This document shows, one piece after another, positions 46,301-56,414 of a stretch of DNA of 64,000 bases (the stretch's first letter is position 1; each line of letters begins with the position of its first letter). The DNA lies in NCBI RefSeq assembly GCF_003952465.1, contig NZ_CP034448.1, positions 1,364,001-1,428,000 on the forward strand. Direction: 5' to 3'. The notes beneath the pieces were generated by a model. It searched no databases and was not told the origin of the DNA. It was given only the letters and a program-made list of their open reading frames with translations. The DNA comes from Mesorhizobium sp. M1B.F.Ca.ET.045.04.1.1. Its GTDB lineage: Bacteria > Pseudomonadota > Alphaproteobacteria > Rhizobiales > Rhizobiaceae. Position numbers and translations under genes: made by a program.

Positions 46301-46700
46301 GCTCAAAAAACTCAGCAACGTATCGCGCCGGAAACGAATTCGCTGGACGGGCTCGCAGTCAGGGGCAACGTCACCTGCGGCGAAGTTGTAGACTGCGGGT
46401 TAAGTCGGCAAGATGCCGACGCAGGTTGGCCAGTTCGAACGGAATCAAATGGCTATTTGCGACTTGCGCCATCCTATTTTCTTGGTCCAAACCTTTTGCG
46501 CCGGACGGGCGGCTTCGATGGCGCGAGCAGTTCCCACGTCGCTTCTTGTCCCCCGGCGCTAGATCCCCGGTCGGTGGTTGGTGACGTTCAAATGTTCTTC
46601 CGTTAACGCACTGCGTACCACTCGCCCGCTATCATCGCCTTGTCGGCAGCATTGAGGGCTGCCTAAGCCTGGAAGAACTCGTATCAGAACTTTCGCGCGG
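46301..46700. other. Gene-free stretch
   Basis: I see no recognisable gene between the IS110 relic and the end of gabT. Confidence 0.5.
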
Positions 46701-47978
46701 TCAGACCTCCTGAGCACATGCGCGCAATGTTTCTTCGAGGATGTCGAGTGCTTCGGCAAATACTGAGTCCTCGATAGTGATCGGGGGGAGGAAGCGGATG
46801 ACGTTTCCATAAACGCCGCAGATCAGGAGGATGAGGCCCCTCTCGAGCGCCTTCTCGCGGACACTATTCGTGAATTCTACACTAGGTTTTCTTGAGCCGG
46901 GGACCGTGAACTCGATCGCATTCATGAGACCCATACCACGGATGTCGGCGATCTGCGGAACGACATCCTTCAGCGATTGCAGCCGCCGTTTCAGGCGTAC
47001 GCCGAGTTGTTCGGCGCGGTGGCACAAACCCTCTTCTTCGATCACGTCGAGGACAGCATTTCCCGCGGCGATGCCGATCGGGCTGCCACCATAAGTGCCA
47101 CCTAGGCCGCCCGGTCCCGGTGCATCCATAATCTCGGCCCGACCGGTGACAGCTGCTATAGGAAATCCGCCGCCGAGACCCTTGGCCATGGTGGTGATGT
47201 CCGGAAAGACACCGAAGTGCTCCATGGCGAAGAGCTTACCGGTTCGGGCAAACCCGGTCTGTACTTCGTCTGCGATCAACAGGATGCCGTGTTTGTCAGC
47301 GATTGCGCGCAGCTGATCCATGAATGCACACGGCACTTCATAAAAGCCGCCTTCGCCCTGCACTGGCTCTACGATAAACGCAGCGACGCGGTCGGGATCA
47401 ACATCAGCCTTGAAAAGCTTGTCGAGCACGGAGAGCGATTCGTTGATCGTGGTGCCATGGAACTCTATGGGGAATGGGACGTGGAAGACGTCGGGCACCA
47501 TCGGCCCGAAACCGGCCTTGTAGGGCTGGACCTTCCCGGTCAACGTCATACCCATGAAGGTGCGGCCGTGGAAGGCGCCGGTGAAGGCGATGATCGCGCT
47601 GCGGTTTGTAGAGGCGCGGGCGATCTTGACGGCGTTCTCGACGGCTTCAGCGCCGGTTGTGACGAAGAGCGTTTTCTTTTTGAAGTTGCCAGGCACGGCG
47701 TCATTCAACCGTTCAGCGAGCCGGACGTAGTTCTCATAAGGCACGACCTGATGGCAAGTATGCGTGAAGCGGTCGAGTTGGTCTTTCACCGCTGCAACGA
47801 CCTTTGGATGACGATGGCCGGTGTTGACTACTGCTATGCCTGCGGCGAAATCGATATAACGCCGTCCCTCCACGTTCCAGATTTCGGCATTGAGCGCCTT
47901 GTCGGCATAAACCTGTGTAGTCACGCCGACCCCGCGGGCGATCGCATCGGACCTGCGAGCCGCAATATCAGTATTCAT
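46701..47978 (-). CDS. gabT: 4-aminobutyrate aminotransferase
   Basis: 425 residues, full length. GRRYIDFAAGIAVVNTGHRHP near residue 40, TTGAEAVENAVKIAR near 107, FTGAFHGRTFMGMTLTGK near 135, EPVQGEGGFYEVP near 207, DEVQTGFARTGK near 239 and the PLP-lysine motif TTMAKGLGGGFP near 270 identify GabT or a close relative. It transfers the amino group of GABA to 2-oxoglutarate to give succinic semialdehyde, which would feed bacteroid carbon and nitrogen metabolism. No gabD is in the window. Similar class III enzymes act on other omega-amino acids, so the substrate is likely but not certain. Confidence 0.93.
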   Translation of the reverse strand: MNTDIAARRSDAIARGVGVTTQVYADKALNAEIWNVEGRRYIDFAAGIAVVNTGHRHPKVVAAVKDQLDRFTHTCHQVVPYENYVRLAERLNDAVPGNFKKKTLFVTTGAEAVENAVKIARASTNRSAIIAFTGAFHGRTFMGMTLTGKVQPYKAGFGPMVPDVFHVPFPIEFHGTTINESLSVLDKLFKADVDPDRVAAFIVEPVQGEGGFYEVPCAFMDQLRAIADKHGILLIADEVQTGFARTGKLFAMEHFGVFPDITTMAKGLGGGFPIAAVTGRAEIMDAPGPGGLGGTYGGSPIGIAAGNAVLDVIEEEGLCHRAEQLGVRLKRRLQSLKDVVPQIADIRGMGLMNAIEFTVPGSRKPSVEFTNSVREKALERGLILLICGVYGNVIRFLPPITIEDSVFAEALDILEETLRACAQEV

Positions 47979-48469
47979 AAAAAAAACCTCAAAAGTGATT
48001 GCGCAAACAAAGACGCCCCCGATATGCGATCATTCCGAGGATCATAACGCTTTCGACGGCGAGACGGTCCTGATCTGGATCAAGAGGCCCCCAAGATTCT
48101 GACGAACTGAGTCTCCTCTTGGGTGCTAGTCAGCTATTGGCCACCTTAGCAACGAAAGGACTGACACGCTCACCCTTGCTGCGAAAGATGCTCGTGAACG
48201 GCGAGCCATCGACCTTGTCAACTTCGGATTCAATCGTCCTCACGCTCAAGACTGCGCACTTTGATGCAGTGGCGGGGAATGGGGGGTCGCTAAATGAGTG
48301 GCCGATCTTTCTCAAACACGGTGCTCCTGCTGCAGCACTCTTCCACTCCTCTCCTGAAGCGAGCAAGTGGTATCCTGTTCGAGAGCGGCTTATGGAACAT
48401 AAGGAGGCGCATCAGCTCCACTGCATATACTCCGAGCTCGCGCAGGAGCAAGCGTCTACGCTCTGATAT
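47979..48469. other. Gene-free stretch upstream of gabT
   Basis: It contains the divergent control region of gabT. Short open frames are present, none with recognisable motifs. Confidence 0.45.
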
Positions 48470-48563
48470 TGTCGGGTTATCGACTGTGTCGGACATGAGC
48501 CACTCAGCGTCATCAGCGCGATCGCATTTTCTTAAATCATTTTCTCTTTGGCACGAGATATGC
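48470..48563 (+). promoter_or_regulatory. Orphan NifA/sigma-54 promoter
   Basis: TGGCACGAGATATGC at 48549-48563 matches the consensus with GG-N10-GC spacing. An imperfect activator site TGT-N10-ACT starts at 48470, 63 bp upstream, and its TGTCGGGTT core resembles those at 33261 and 40309. A ribosome-binding site and ATGATG follow at about 48600-48619, but the frame soon runs into an IS21 relic. Confidence 0.5.
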
Positions 48564-48699
48564 GGAGCTATTCGGAAACGCGCTGAGGCACGGACCGAGG
48601 AGACAATCACCCCATGATGACCGCTCGACCGATATGCGGTCTCCGCCGTGAAAACCGGGTCTCCCGAGCCGGCAAGCCGGCGGGCGGCCGGGTATTTCT

Positions 48700-49195
48700 C
48701 TTGCAGCGGCGGCGGACTTCTGAACCTGCGGCAAGAAGCGTCGGCTGGACGATTTGCTGCGGGAGCCTTTCTTCCGCCATGACAACGCCGGGTTGCTCGC
48801 GTCGGCTGCATATCCGTCCCTCGCTTCGGAAGCGCCAGACGGAGTGGTTCGAGAGGATGCAAGTAGCCTTCCCTCGCTTCGGCGGGTCCGACTGTACGAA
48901 GGCGCTGGTCGAACATCAAGATGCGGCGACGCTGGAGGTGGGGTTCAACATGCGGCTGCACACTATTTGGCCCCTACGCTGCGGGTTGTGCGCCTCTCCG
49001 GGCGTACGAAAGGGAGGGGCGAATGCGGGTCGGCTCCGTCAAGCACAATGCGATAGCCGGCCGCCAGTTCGAGAGCTGGACGGCCTTCGAGGCGCATCTG
49101 GACCGGTGGATGCGCGGATTGCCGATCAGCGTGTGCATGGCGCCTGACTTGAATGAGTGGGTGGTCAATCCTCATCACCTCCAATCGCTGCGTTG
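48700..49195 (+). pseudogene. IS21-family IstA relic
   Basis: Frames in succession read MQVAFPRFGG, ALVEHQDAATLEVGFNMRLH, then VGSVKHNAIAGRQFESWTAF and EAHLDRWMRGLP, the central and C-terminal parts of IstA. Several frameshifts are present and istB is missing. Confidence 0.75.
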
Positions 49196-49307
49196 TCGAA
49201 TGGGGCGGTGCGTTTAGCGGTCCTGTGGTGGCAACCGCGATCCTTGATCGCTTGCTCGATTATTCCATAGTGATTCCCTTCGCGGTTACAGCTACCCGCT
49301 TCGTCAA

Positions 49308-49347
49308 AGCGTCGTTCCGGCCTATTGCAGAAGGCCGGAACGACGCT
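49308..49347. repeat. Perfect 15 bp inverted repeat
   Basis: AGCGTCGTTCCGGCC (49308-49322) and GGCCGGAACGACGCT (49333-49347) flank a 10 nt loop. It would form a very stable hairpin. No T-run follows. It may be a terminator-like element or the end of a lost mobile element. Confidence 0.7.
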
Positions 49348-49645
49348 CAACACCAATTAAAACTGCAAACCAATGAGAGGGTGACCGTGCAAAACATGAG
49401 GAGGCGCCCATGCTCATCGCACGTCCCTCCTTCAATGCTGGGCGAAGGGTACTGAATGTTCATGTACCAGAAGAGGGGGCCAAACTGAAGAGCGCGTTAA
49501 GTTTGGTTGTGCCGCCCCCGTGTTGCTTCGACCCGGTTCACCCCACCGGCGCAGCAGTTCAGAGTGGGCACAAGTCGCTATTCGCAAACCGCTTGGAAGG
49601 TCAGCTCAGAGTGGCTGGTTAAAACGTTAGCCGAGGACGACACCA

Positions 49646-51286
49646 ATGAACGGCGCCGAATTGCTTGTATCTGCACTTGAAAACGAGAACGTTCGGCAGA
49701 TCTTCGGCGTTCCCGGAGAAGAGAATCTCGACGTTGTTGAAGCACTACGGCATTCCTCGATCAAACTAGTGGTGACGCGCCACGAGCAGGCGGCATCGTT
49801 CATGGCGGCTACGCATGGGCGGCTTACCGGAAAGCCCGGTGTCTGTCTGGCTACGCTCGGTCCCGGCGCGCTGAATCTCACGACGGGCGCAGCCTACGCC
49901 CTGCTCGGCGCGATGCCCATGATCATGATCACCGGGCAGAAGTGCATACGCAGCCGGACCCAGGCGCGATTCCAAATCGTGGACATGGTCTCGACCATGA
50001 CGCCGCTGACCAAGATGGCGCGCCAGATTGTCGACCCAGCGACAATTCCGACCATCGTGAGTGAAGCCTTTCGGGTAGCGCAACAGGAGCGGCCAGGGCC
50101 GGTCCATCTCGAACTCCCGGAAGATATCGCAGCCGAGAAACTGGCCGTGGTCCCACCGATGGTGCCGCCCCATTTGATCAACCCGCCCGTTGCGGCCAAG
50201 GAGGCGTTGGATAGTGCGGCAGAGCTCATCCTGAAGGCCGAGCGGCCGCTGGTGATGTTGGGTGCAGCCGCAAACAGACCGCGCCTGACTGCGGAGCTGT
50301 CGGACTTCGTGAGGCGCCTGCAAATTCCGTTCTTCAACACGCAAATGGGTAAAGGCGCGGTATCGGGCGGGTCCCGACTGTACGTGGGCACGGCCGCTTT
50401 ATCGGAGCGGGATTACGTGCATCGGGCAATCGATCGCGCCGATCTCGTCATCTCGATCGGCCATGACACCGTCGAAAAACCTCCTTTTCTGATGAGGCTG
50501 AAAGGGCCGGCCGTCCTCCATGTGGGTTATCTACCGGCGACGGTAGACGAGGTATTCTTCGCATGTGCAGAGGTGGTGGGCGATATTGGACCGAGCCTGA
50601 GATTGCTTGCCGACCGCCTCGAGGGAAGGCTGCCCAACGCCGGTGCGCTACTCGGGCTGCGTGAGGGGATCCTGACCAGGATCGCCGACCGGGCGAAGGA
50701 AAGCCGGTACCCCCTAACGCCGCAGCGAATCGTGCACGACGTGCGTCAGGTTATGCCTGAGGACGGAATCGTCTGCCTCGACAACGGAATGTACAAGATT
50801 TGGTTCGCTCGCAACTACCGCACCCGGGTAGCCAACACGCTTCTCCTCGATAATGCGCTCGCCACCATGGGCGCAGGGCTGCCTTCAGCAATCGTTGCCG
50901 CGATGCTCTGTCCGGAACGTCGCGTTCTCGCTATATGCGGCGACGGCGGCTTCATGATGAACTCGCAGGAACTGGAGACGGCGATCCGCCTCGGACATCG
51001 GCTGGTCGTGCTCATCCTACAGGACGACGCTTATGGGATGATCCGCTGGAAACAGGCTGTAAATAGCTACAGCGATTTCGGCATGACCTTCGGCAATCCC
51101 GATTTTGTCGCTTATGCCAAGGCCTACGGCATCGAAGGCAGACGAATCGAAGGCCCCAACGATCTCGCGCCGACGCTCGAAGCGGCATTTGCGGCGGGCG
51201 GTATCCATCTTATCAGCACGCCGGTGGATTATTCGGAAAACATGCGGGTCCTAGTCGACGAATTATCCAGTCAGAAAGACATCTGA
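49646..51286 (+). CDS. Thiamine-diphosphate enzyme, acetolactate synthase-like
   Basis: 546 residues of the acetolactate synthase/benzoylformate decarboxylase superfamily. FGVPGEENLDVVEAL and the catalytic glutamate in VTRHEQAASFMA near residue 48 open the Pyr domain, LATLGPGALNLTTG near 70 follows. The PP domain has the ThDP/Mg motif CGDGGFMMNSQELETA near 430 and LQDDAYGMIRWKQ near 460. It resembles the catabolic, FAD-independent acetolactate synthase group (AlsS-like), but a different 2-oxo acid substrate is possible. No regulatory subunit is adjacent. The start has a CCGAGGAC site. Confidence 0.9.
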   Translation: MNGAELLVSALENENVRQIFGVPGEENLDVVEALRHSSIKLVVTRHEQAASFMAATHGRLTGKPGVCLATLGPGALNLTTGAAYALLGAMPMIMITGQKCIRSRTQARFQIVDMVSTMTPLTKMARQIVDPATIPTIVSEAFRVAQQERPGPVHLELPEDIAAEKLAVVPPMVPPHLINPPVAAKEALDSAAELILKAERPLVMLGAAANRPRLTAELSDFVRRLQIPFFNTQMGKGAVSGGSRLYVGTAALSERDYVHRAIDRADLVISIGHDTVEKPPFLMRLKGPAVLHVGYLPATVDEVFFACAEVVGDIGPSLRLLADRLEGRLPNAGALLGLREGILTRIADRAKESRYPLTPQRIVHDVRQVMPEDGIVCLDNGMYKIWFARNYRTRVANTLLLDNALATMGAGLPSAIVAAMLCPERRVLAICGDGGFMMNSQELETAIRLGHRLVVLILQDDAYGMIRWKQAVNSYSDFGMTFGNPDFVAYAKAYGIEGRRIEGPNDLAPTLEAAFAAGGIHLISTPVDYSENMRVLVDELSSQKDI

Positions 51287-51575
51287 GATCCTTTTTGATT
51301 GGGTCGTTGTCCCCAAGGTGCTCCTGCACTTTTTCGGACGTCCACGGGTCACTTGTTTCTCTTCGCCGTGGCGCTTGGGCGGCCACATGACGGGATCAGG
51401 GAGACGTCTCGATCTGGTTCACGACTGGTTTGGCAGGTTCAGGACACTCAACTAGGTGTTTAGATGGGGTATTCGGCTTTGTCCCACGTCTTGAACGGGT
51501 GTTTGAGGTGCTGCTTCGCGCTGATGATAAAACGTGGTCTGCGTGAACAGCCACAAGCATCAGGAAAGGAAGCGC

Positions 51576-52230
51576 AGCATGAGGCATTATCCCGGACTGG
51601 ACGTCTCGGTGAAAGAGACGGCCGTCTGCATCGTGGATGAAGGAGGCCGCATTTGCCGAGAGATGAAGCTTGCGAGCCATCCGAACGATCTTGTTGAGGC
51701 GTTGAAGAACCCCGCCTGGAATCTGGCCCGGATCGGGCTTGAAGCTGGTCCCTTATCAAATGGTTGTTCAGTGGTCTGGCGGGAGCCGGACTACCTGCAA
51801 TCTGCATCGTAACCCGTCATGCGAAGGCCTTTCTCAAGGCGCAGGTCAACAAGAGCGACCGCAACGATGCGCGCGGCATCGCGCAGATGATGCGGGTTAA
51901 TTGTGTTCCGGCCGATGCACGTCAAGACGCTGATGAGCAGGAACGTCGGGCGCCTGTTGACAGCCCGCAAGTTGCTGCAGGAAAAGGCCATCGCAATTGA
52001 GAATGACATTCGAGGCCTGTTGCGTAACTTCGGTCTCAGGTTGGCATTGTCGGCGCTGCCAAATTTGGGGATCGCATCCAGGACCTTTCCGGCGACATCC
52101 CGGAGCTACGTGACATCATGGAGGTGTTGCTCGCCGCCCGGCAGAAACTTCGCGAGCAATTCAAGGGTGACACGGTTTGCGCGGTTGACGACCGTCCCTG
52201 GTGTCGGACTGACCTGTCGGACTGACCTGA
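51576..52230 (+). pseudogene. IS110-family transposase relic, 5' half
   Basis: It reads MRHYPGLDVSVKETAVCIVD, then ARIGLEAGPLS, TRHAKAFLKAQVNKSDRNDA and LLTARKLLQEKAIAIENDI with frameshifts between. It stops at TTVPGVG where the next IS begins. Confidence 0.8.
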
Positions 52231-52235
52231 TGAGG

Positions 52236-53584
52236 TGGACGGCCTCCGCTCCCGGCATCGCAATGTGCCAAAGTGTGGCTGTCGAAAGTCACATGAGGGA
52301 GAGCCGTCCATGGAGAAGGTTAGCACAATCGGTCTGGATGTCGCCAAGCACGTGTTTCAGGTGCACGGCGTTGACGCGCAGGGCGCAGTGGTTGTCCGCC
52401 GGAAGTTGCGTCGCGACGATGTAGTCGCATTCTTTACGTCCTTGCCGGCGTGCTTGATCGGCATCGAAGCCTGCGCAACGAGCCATCACTGGGCTCGTGT
52501 CCTCACGGCTCTGGGGCATGAGGTTCGCCTGATGCCTGCGTCATACGTCAAGCCATACGTGGAGCGGCAGAAGAATGATGCTTCGGATGCCGAGGCAATC
52601 TGCGAGGCGGTCACGCGACCGACGATGCGCTTTGTTCCGACAAAGAGCGAGGAGCAGCAGAGCGTGTTGATGCTGCATCGCGTCCGCGAGCTTTTGATCC
52701 GGCAGCGGACAATGCTGGTGAACGCCTTGCGCGGCCACTTGGCGGAGTTGGGCATCATCACTCGTCAGGGTGCTACAGGGCTGAGCATGCTCGTCGCGTT
52801 GGTTGAGGACGAGGGGCACGACCTCATTCCCCCGCTTGCCCGATCGGCCCTCTTTCTTTTGGTACAGCAATTGCGTGAGGTGCACGAGAAGGTCGGTGAG
52901 CTGGACCGACAGATTCACATCTGGCATCGTTCGCACGAGTTGAGCCGTCGCTTCGAAACGATCCCCGGCATCGGTCCGATCACCGCCAGCGCAATCGTTG
53001 CGACCGTGACAGATGCTTCCCTGTTCAAATCCGGCCGGCAACTCGCGGCTTGGCTTGGCCTGGTGCCGCGACAGAACTCATCCGGAGGAAAGGATCGGCT
53101 CGGGCGGATCAGCAAGCAAGGCGATCCCTACATCCGTCGCCTTCTTGTTGTGGGAGCCCATGCCGTGCTTCGCTTCTGTCGTAAGGGCAAAGCGGCACCC
53201 ACTCGCTGGGCTGCCGAGCTTCTGGCGAAAAAGCCGTACAACGTCGTTGCGGTGGCCTTGGCAAACAAGATGGCCCGGATCGTCTGGGCGTTGATGACTA
53301 CGGGCAAGCGCTTCGCGGATTCACCGGCGTAGTGACGTAGTCGCAGAGGATGCGCAGAGGTTGGTGAGGTGCTGATGGTGTGATGACCGACGGTCGAACC
53401 GGGATCGGAAAAACCCGCTCAGTGGGTGCCGCTCAAAAAGCGCGTTGACCTGTCTGGGATCCGATCCGCGGACTTCATCAAGGCCAGCGGCATGAACAGG
53501 CCGCACTCAAAGGCCGAATACATGCCTGCACCCGACCAACCTGTCATCAATGTCAGAAAGCCCTTGCCACGCGGAGGCCGTCCA
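52236..53584 (+). mobile_element. IS1111-group (IS110-family) insertion sequence
   Basis: A perfect 14 bp inverted repeat, TGGACGGCCTCCGC at 52236-52249 and GCGGAGGCCGTCCA at 53571-53584, brackets a complete transposase gene. Subterminal inverted repeats of this sort are typical of the IS1111 group. It lies at the point where the older IS110 relic breaks off. Confidence 0.75.
52310..53332 (+). CDS. IS1111-type transposase (DEDD)
   Basis: 340 residues, uninterrupted. The N-terminal DEDD catalytic region has TIGLDVAKHVFQVHGVD, LIGIEACATSHHWAR and KNDASDAEAICEA. The C-terminal Tnp_20 part has ETIPGIGPITASAIVA and LAAWLGLVPRQNSSGGK. The intact frame makes this the only insertion sequence in the window that may still be active. 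Confidence 0.93.
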   Translation: MEKVSTIGLDVAKHVFQVHGVDAQGAVVVRRKLRRDDVVAFFTSLPACLIGIEACATSHHWARVLTALGHEVRLMPASYVKPYVERQKNDASDAEAICEAVTRPTMRFVPTKSEEQQSVLMLHRVRELLIRQRTMLVNALRGHLAELGIITRQGATGLSMLVALVEDEGHDLIPPLARSALFLLVQQLREVHEKVGELDRQIHIWHRSHELSRRFETIPGIGPITASAIVATVTDASLFKSGRQLAAWLGLVPRQNSSGGKDRLGRISKQGDPYIRRLLVVGAHAVLRFCRKGKAAPTRWAAELLAKKPYNVVAVALANKMARIVWALMTTGKRFADSPA

Positions 53585-53639
53585 TACATGCCACTGAAGT
53601 TTCATCCGGCTGCCGTTAGAGCCTCGGCGGGTTTTGCTG

Positions 53640-54085
53640 CGATACAGAGAGTTTGAACGCCTCGCTCCGGTGCGGCTGCAGGCCGAAGGCGGTCCAGATC
53701 CGGCGGATGTGGTATGCGACAGGATGTCGCCGCAGCCATAGAACGGATCGACGTGGGTGGCGTCCTTCAGCGTGGTGTTCAGCGCGCGCTCGATCACCTC
53801 GGCCACCTGTGTGTCCGACAGAGTGGCGCGGGCGTCCAGGGCGATACTCATCAGTGGGCCCTTCGATCCAGTCCTGCACGAAACGCCTGCGCCATTTGCC
53901 CACCGTGTCTTCATGCACCCCGAGCCGCTCGGCGACGTCCTTGCTCTGAAGACCCTCGGCGCAGAACAGGATCATCCGGCGCTGGTCCGAGAGCGAGGGC
54001 GCCGCCTTGTACCGTCGAACCTGGGCTTCGAGAAAGCGCTCCTCATCGCTCAGCGCCACCTTCGTCCGCCACCCTACCTGCCATC
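53640..54085 (-). pseudogene. IS630-family transposase relic, 5' part
   Basis: Minus-strand VALSDEERFLEAQVRRYKAA, MILFCAEGLQSKDVAERLGV and TVGKWRRRFVQDWIEG are the N-terminal helix-turn-helix region. A frameshift near 53840 and loss of the DDE core make it inactive. Confidence 0.8.
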
Positions 54086-54281
54086 GCATCACCTCCCGAC
54101 TGCTCGGATCAATGAGACGAATACAGTTCCGAATGGCTAGCGACATGCGGCTAATCTTATCGAGGCGGCGACCCCATTATAGACCCCGTCGCTCACCTGC
54201 TGTGAATTGTCCAACTATTCGGCGAGAACGTCTGTCAGCTGGCGCTAGCTGCGCCGCTCCAGGGGGGAAGGGACGCAGATT

Positions 54282-55511
54282 CTAATCTCCATCAGGGGTC
54301 GGAGAAGGCGTAATAGACCAATGGATCAAGTCGACGGCACTCTGAAGTATCGCCTCGGTCCCAGCACGGCAGGGTGAAACGGCCATTACATATCCGATAG
54401 AGTCTCGGTAATCTCCCTTCCTTACGATCAGCGTCTTGGGTTTGACGTACAACTTAACCTCGGCGACACCGGGTATAGCAGCCGCGCGACTGTCTCCGTC
54501 GATCCAATCGAGGATGCCATCGCGATCAGGAAGTAGGGCCCGCCACGCCGCAACATTCGAATGGCTTCTGTGCAAATTCCATTCGTCGCCGATGACAAGT
54601 TTGATGTGCTCGCTGGTGAGATCGATGCCGTAAGCCAGCTGAACCGAGAGAGGACCGCCGGAAAGACGCGGATTTACTTCGATGACGACTGGGCCACGCT
54701 TTGTCCACCGGAATTCAATATTCGTTGGCCCCCAGCCAAGGTCGAGAGCCCGCAAACAGCTCAACGAAAGATCGGCGATACGCTTGTGCTGGTCATCACT
54801 CAGCGGGGCTGGGCAGATGCACTGATGGAAGACGAAATGCGGTGGCGGGCCAAAGTCAGAGGCGACAATTCCAATGACCTCGTTTCCCATCATATGAGCG
54901 CAATAATAGGGGCCTTGTGCGAATTCTTCGACCAGTATCGGGGAAGACCGCGTGGGATCCCCGCCCAACAGATAGGTCGTATGTTCGGCCAGCTCTTCCA
55001 CATTGCGGCACAATCGGACACCGATGCTGCCGCTGCCCACGGCTGGCTTAATAACCACCGGCAGCCCGATCTCCACTGCAAAGCTTTCAACCTCCGTCGC
55101 ATTCGCTGCCAAGTGATAAGCAGGTATTGGAACGTCGGCCTCCGCGAGGAGCTGACGTTGAGTGTATTTGTCGCAGCATCGTTCAATCGATACGGGGTTC
55201 GGCCCCGGTAGATCGAAGTGCTGGCAGAGCTTGCCAACTGTCGCAGAGACCGACTCGTCATTGCCCGCAAAGCCCGTAATGCCAGCAATGTCATACGTCT
55301 CACTTAACCGGGAACATTCGCGGATCAGCGCATCAAGATTTTCGGTATCGACTCGGGTGGCCTCAAGCTTTTCCTCCGCAAGATAATCGTACTGAGCTGG
55401 ATCGGTCGACAGGGTAATTGGATGAAGGCCAAGACGCTGGGCCGCTTTCGTGTATCGCAGGCCCGTGTCCCTTGAATGGCCTTCAATCAGAATAAGCGCT
55501 CTTTTTGCCAT
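54282..55511 (-). CDS. ATP-grasp ligase
   Basis: 409 residues from the ATG at 55511, preceded by GGAGGTCA; a longer frame to 55628 has no such site. After an N-terminal Rossmann-like part (RALILIEGHSRDTGLRYTKAA) come the ATP-grasp lid elements: CCDKYTQRQLLAEADVPIPAY near 110, LPVVIKPAVGSGSIGVRLC near 145, ILVEEFAQGPYYCAHMM near 190, and the metal-binding VVIEVNPRLSGGPL near 275. This pattern is that of carboxylate-amine ligases related to carbamoyl-phosphate synthase and L-amino acid ligases. It probably joins an amino acid or peptide to an amine; substrates unknown. It stands alone on the minus strand between IS relics. Confidence 0.88.
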   Translation of the reverse strand: MAKRALILIEGHSRDTGLRYTKAAQRLGLHPITLSTDPAQYDYLAEEKLEATRVDTENLDALIRECSRLSETYDIAGITGFAGNDESVSATVGKLCQHFDLPGPNPVSIERCCDKYTQRQLLAEADVPIPAYHLAANATEVESFAVEIGLPVVIKPAVGSGSIGVRLCRNVEELAEHTTYLLGGDPTRSSPILVEEFAQGPYYCAHMMGNEVIGIVASDFGPPPHFVFHQCICPAPLSDDQHKRIADLSLSCLRALDLGWGPTNIEFRWTKRGPVVIEVNPRLSGGPLSVQLAYGIDLTSEHIKLVIGDEWNLHRSHSNVAAWRALLPDRDGILDWIDGDSRAAAIPGVAEVKLYVKPKTLIVRKGDYRDSIGYVMAVSPCRAGTEAILQSAVDLIHWSITPSPTPDGD

Positions 55512-56055
55512 CGGCGTTGACCTCCATTGCGTGCTGTGCTGTGGTCCGAGCTTAACAGGCATCAGCTTTTGTAGCCGTGCGACCCCGGACATGTGGTAAG
55601 TAGCACGGTCAGCTATTTGCAGGCGCAAAGGTTCTGTAAATTCATTTCAAGGAACCGTTACACGACTGAATTGTGGGTTTCTCGGTGATGTTGCGGCACA
55701 GCAGGGCAAGGCCCGTGAGCCTGAGCTCGGCCTGAAACTGGGACCCTCAATTCCGTCGCGTCTTTCGGAGCTCCCCTCTTCGGGGGCAACCCCTACACCA
55801 CGTTTCTGTGCGATGGATCGCGATAGAGCGCATAGCTGACAGAGCGCTTGGCGATGATGTGCTTCACATGCTTCTGACCGTTGCGCGGTGGTCGGTATAA
55901 GGATGCGGTCGCACAATCTTCTTGGACCAGTAGCTTTGGGTATTTGCCTGGGCCAGACTCTGGGCGAGATCGATGCGCCTCGCTAAGATCGCGGCGGTCG
56001 TAAACCATCTGGGTTCCGCGGCGCGATCAGCTGCGCGATCAGCTATTGTCGGCTT
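55512..56055. other. Gene-free stretch
   Basis: No family motif was recognised between the ATP-grasp gene and the duplicated nifH promoter. Confidence 0.5.
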
Positions 56056-56176
56056 TGTCGAATACGAGACACTGTGTTTTTGTGCTGGGCTTTCTGCTGC
56101 ACTCTCATTTGACGCTTTGATCGGCAGCCAGAACGGTCTTTTCTGTGCCCTTCTGCCCGGTTGGCACGACTTTTGA
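56056..56176 (+). promoter_or_regulatory. Duplicated nifH-type NifA/sigma-54 promoter, -12 altered
   Basis: TGT-N10-ACA at 56056-56071 and TGGCACGACTTTTGA at 56162-56176 have the same 90 bp gap as at nifH. The context TCGGCTTTGTCG around the activator site is shared with nifH. The -12 GC is GA here, which should weaken or abolish the promoter. Confidence 0.7.
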
Positions 56177-56262
56177 AGCTCGTTTGTCGCGAGGCGGCAG
56201 GGCTGCCGCCGATCTTCATATCGTGGACACCTGCGAACATCGACGAGTAGAAGGAAATCAGC

Positions 56263-56406
56263 ATGTCAGGTCAGTCTCAGAACGTATCCTGTGGGAACGG
56301 AGGGATCGGTAAATCCACAGTCACCAGGATTCGCTCGCTGCTCCTCTCCGCTTCAGGCAGAACCGTCCGAATCATTTGCTGCGACGGCAAGGCCAGAGAT
56401 CAGTGA
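56263..56406 (+). pseudogene. nifH 5' relic
   Basis: It begins MSGQ, keeps GGIGKSTVTR of the P-loop and IICCDGKA where nifH has IVGCDPKA, and stops after 47 codons at 56404. The opening G of the P-loop pair is changed (GNGG). The stop lies 8 bp before the start of the methyltransferase gene. Confidence 0.85.
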
Positions 56407-56414
56407 GGTGGACA

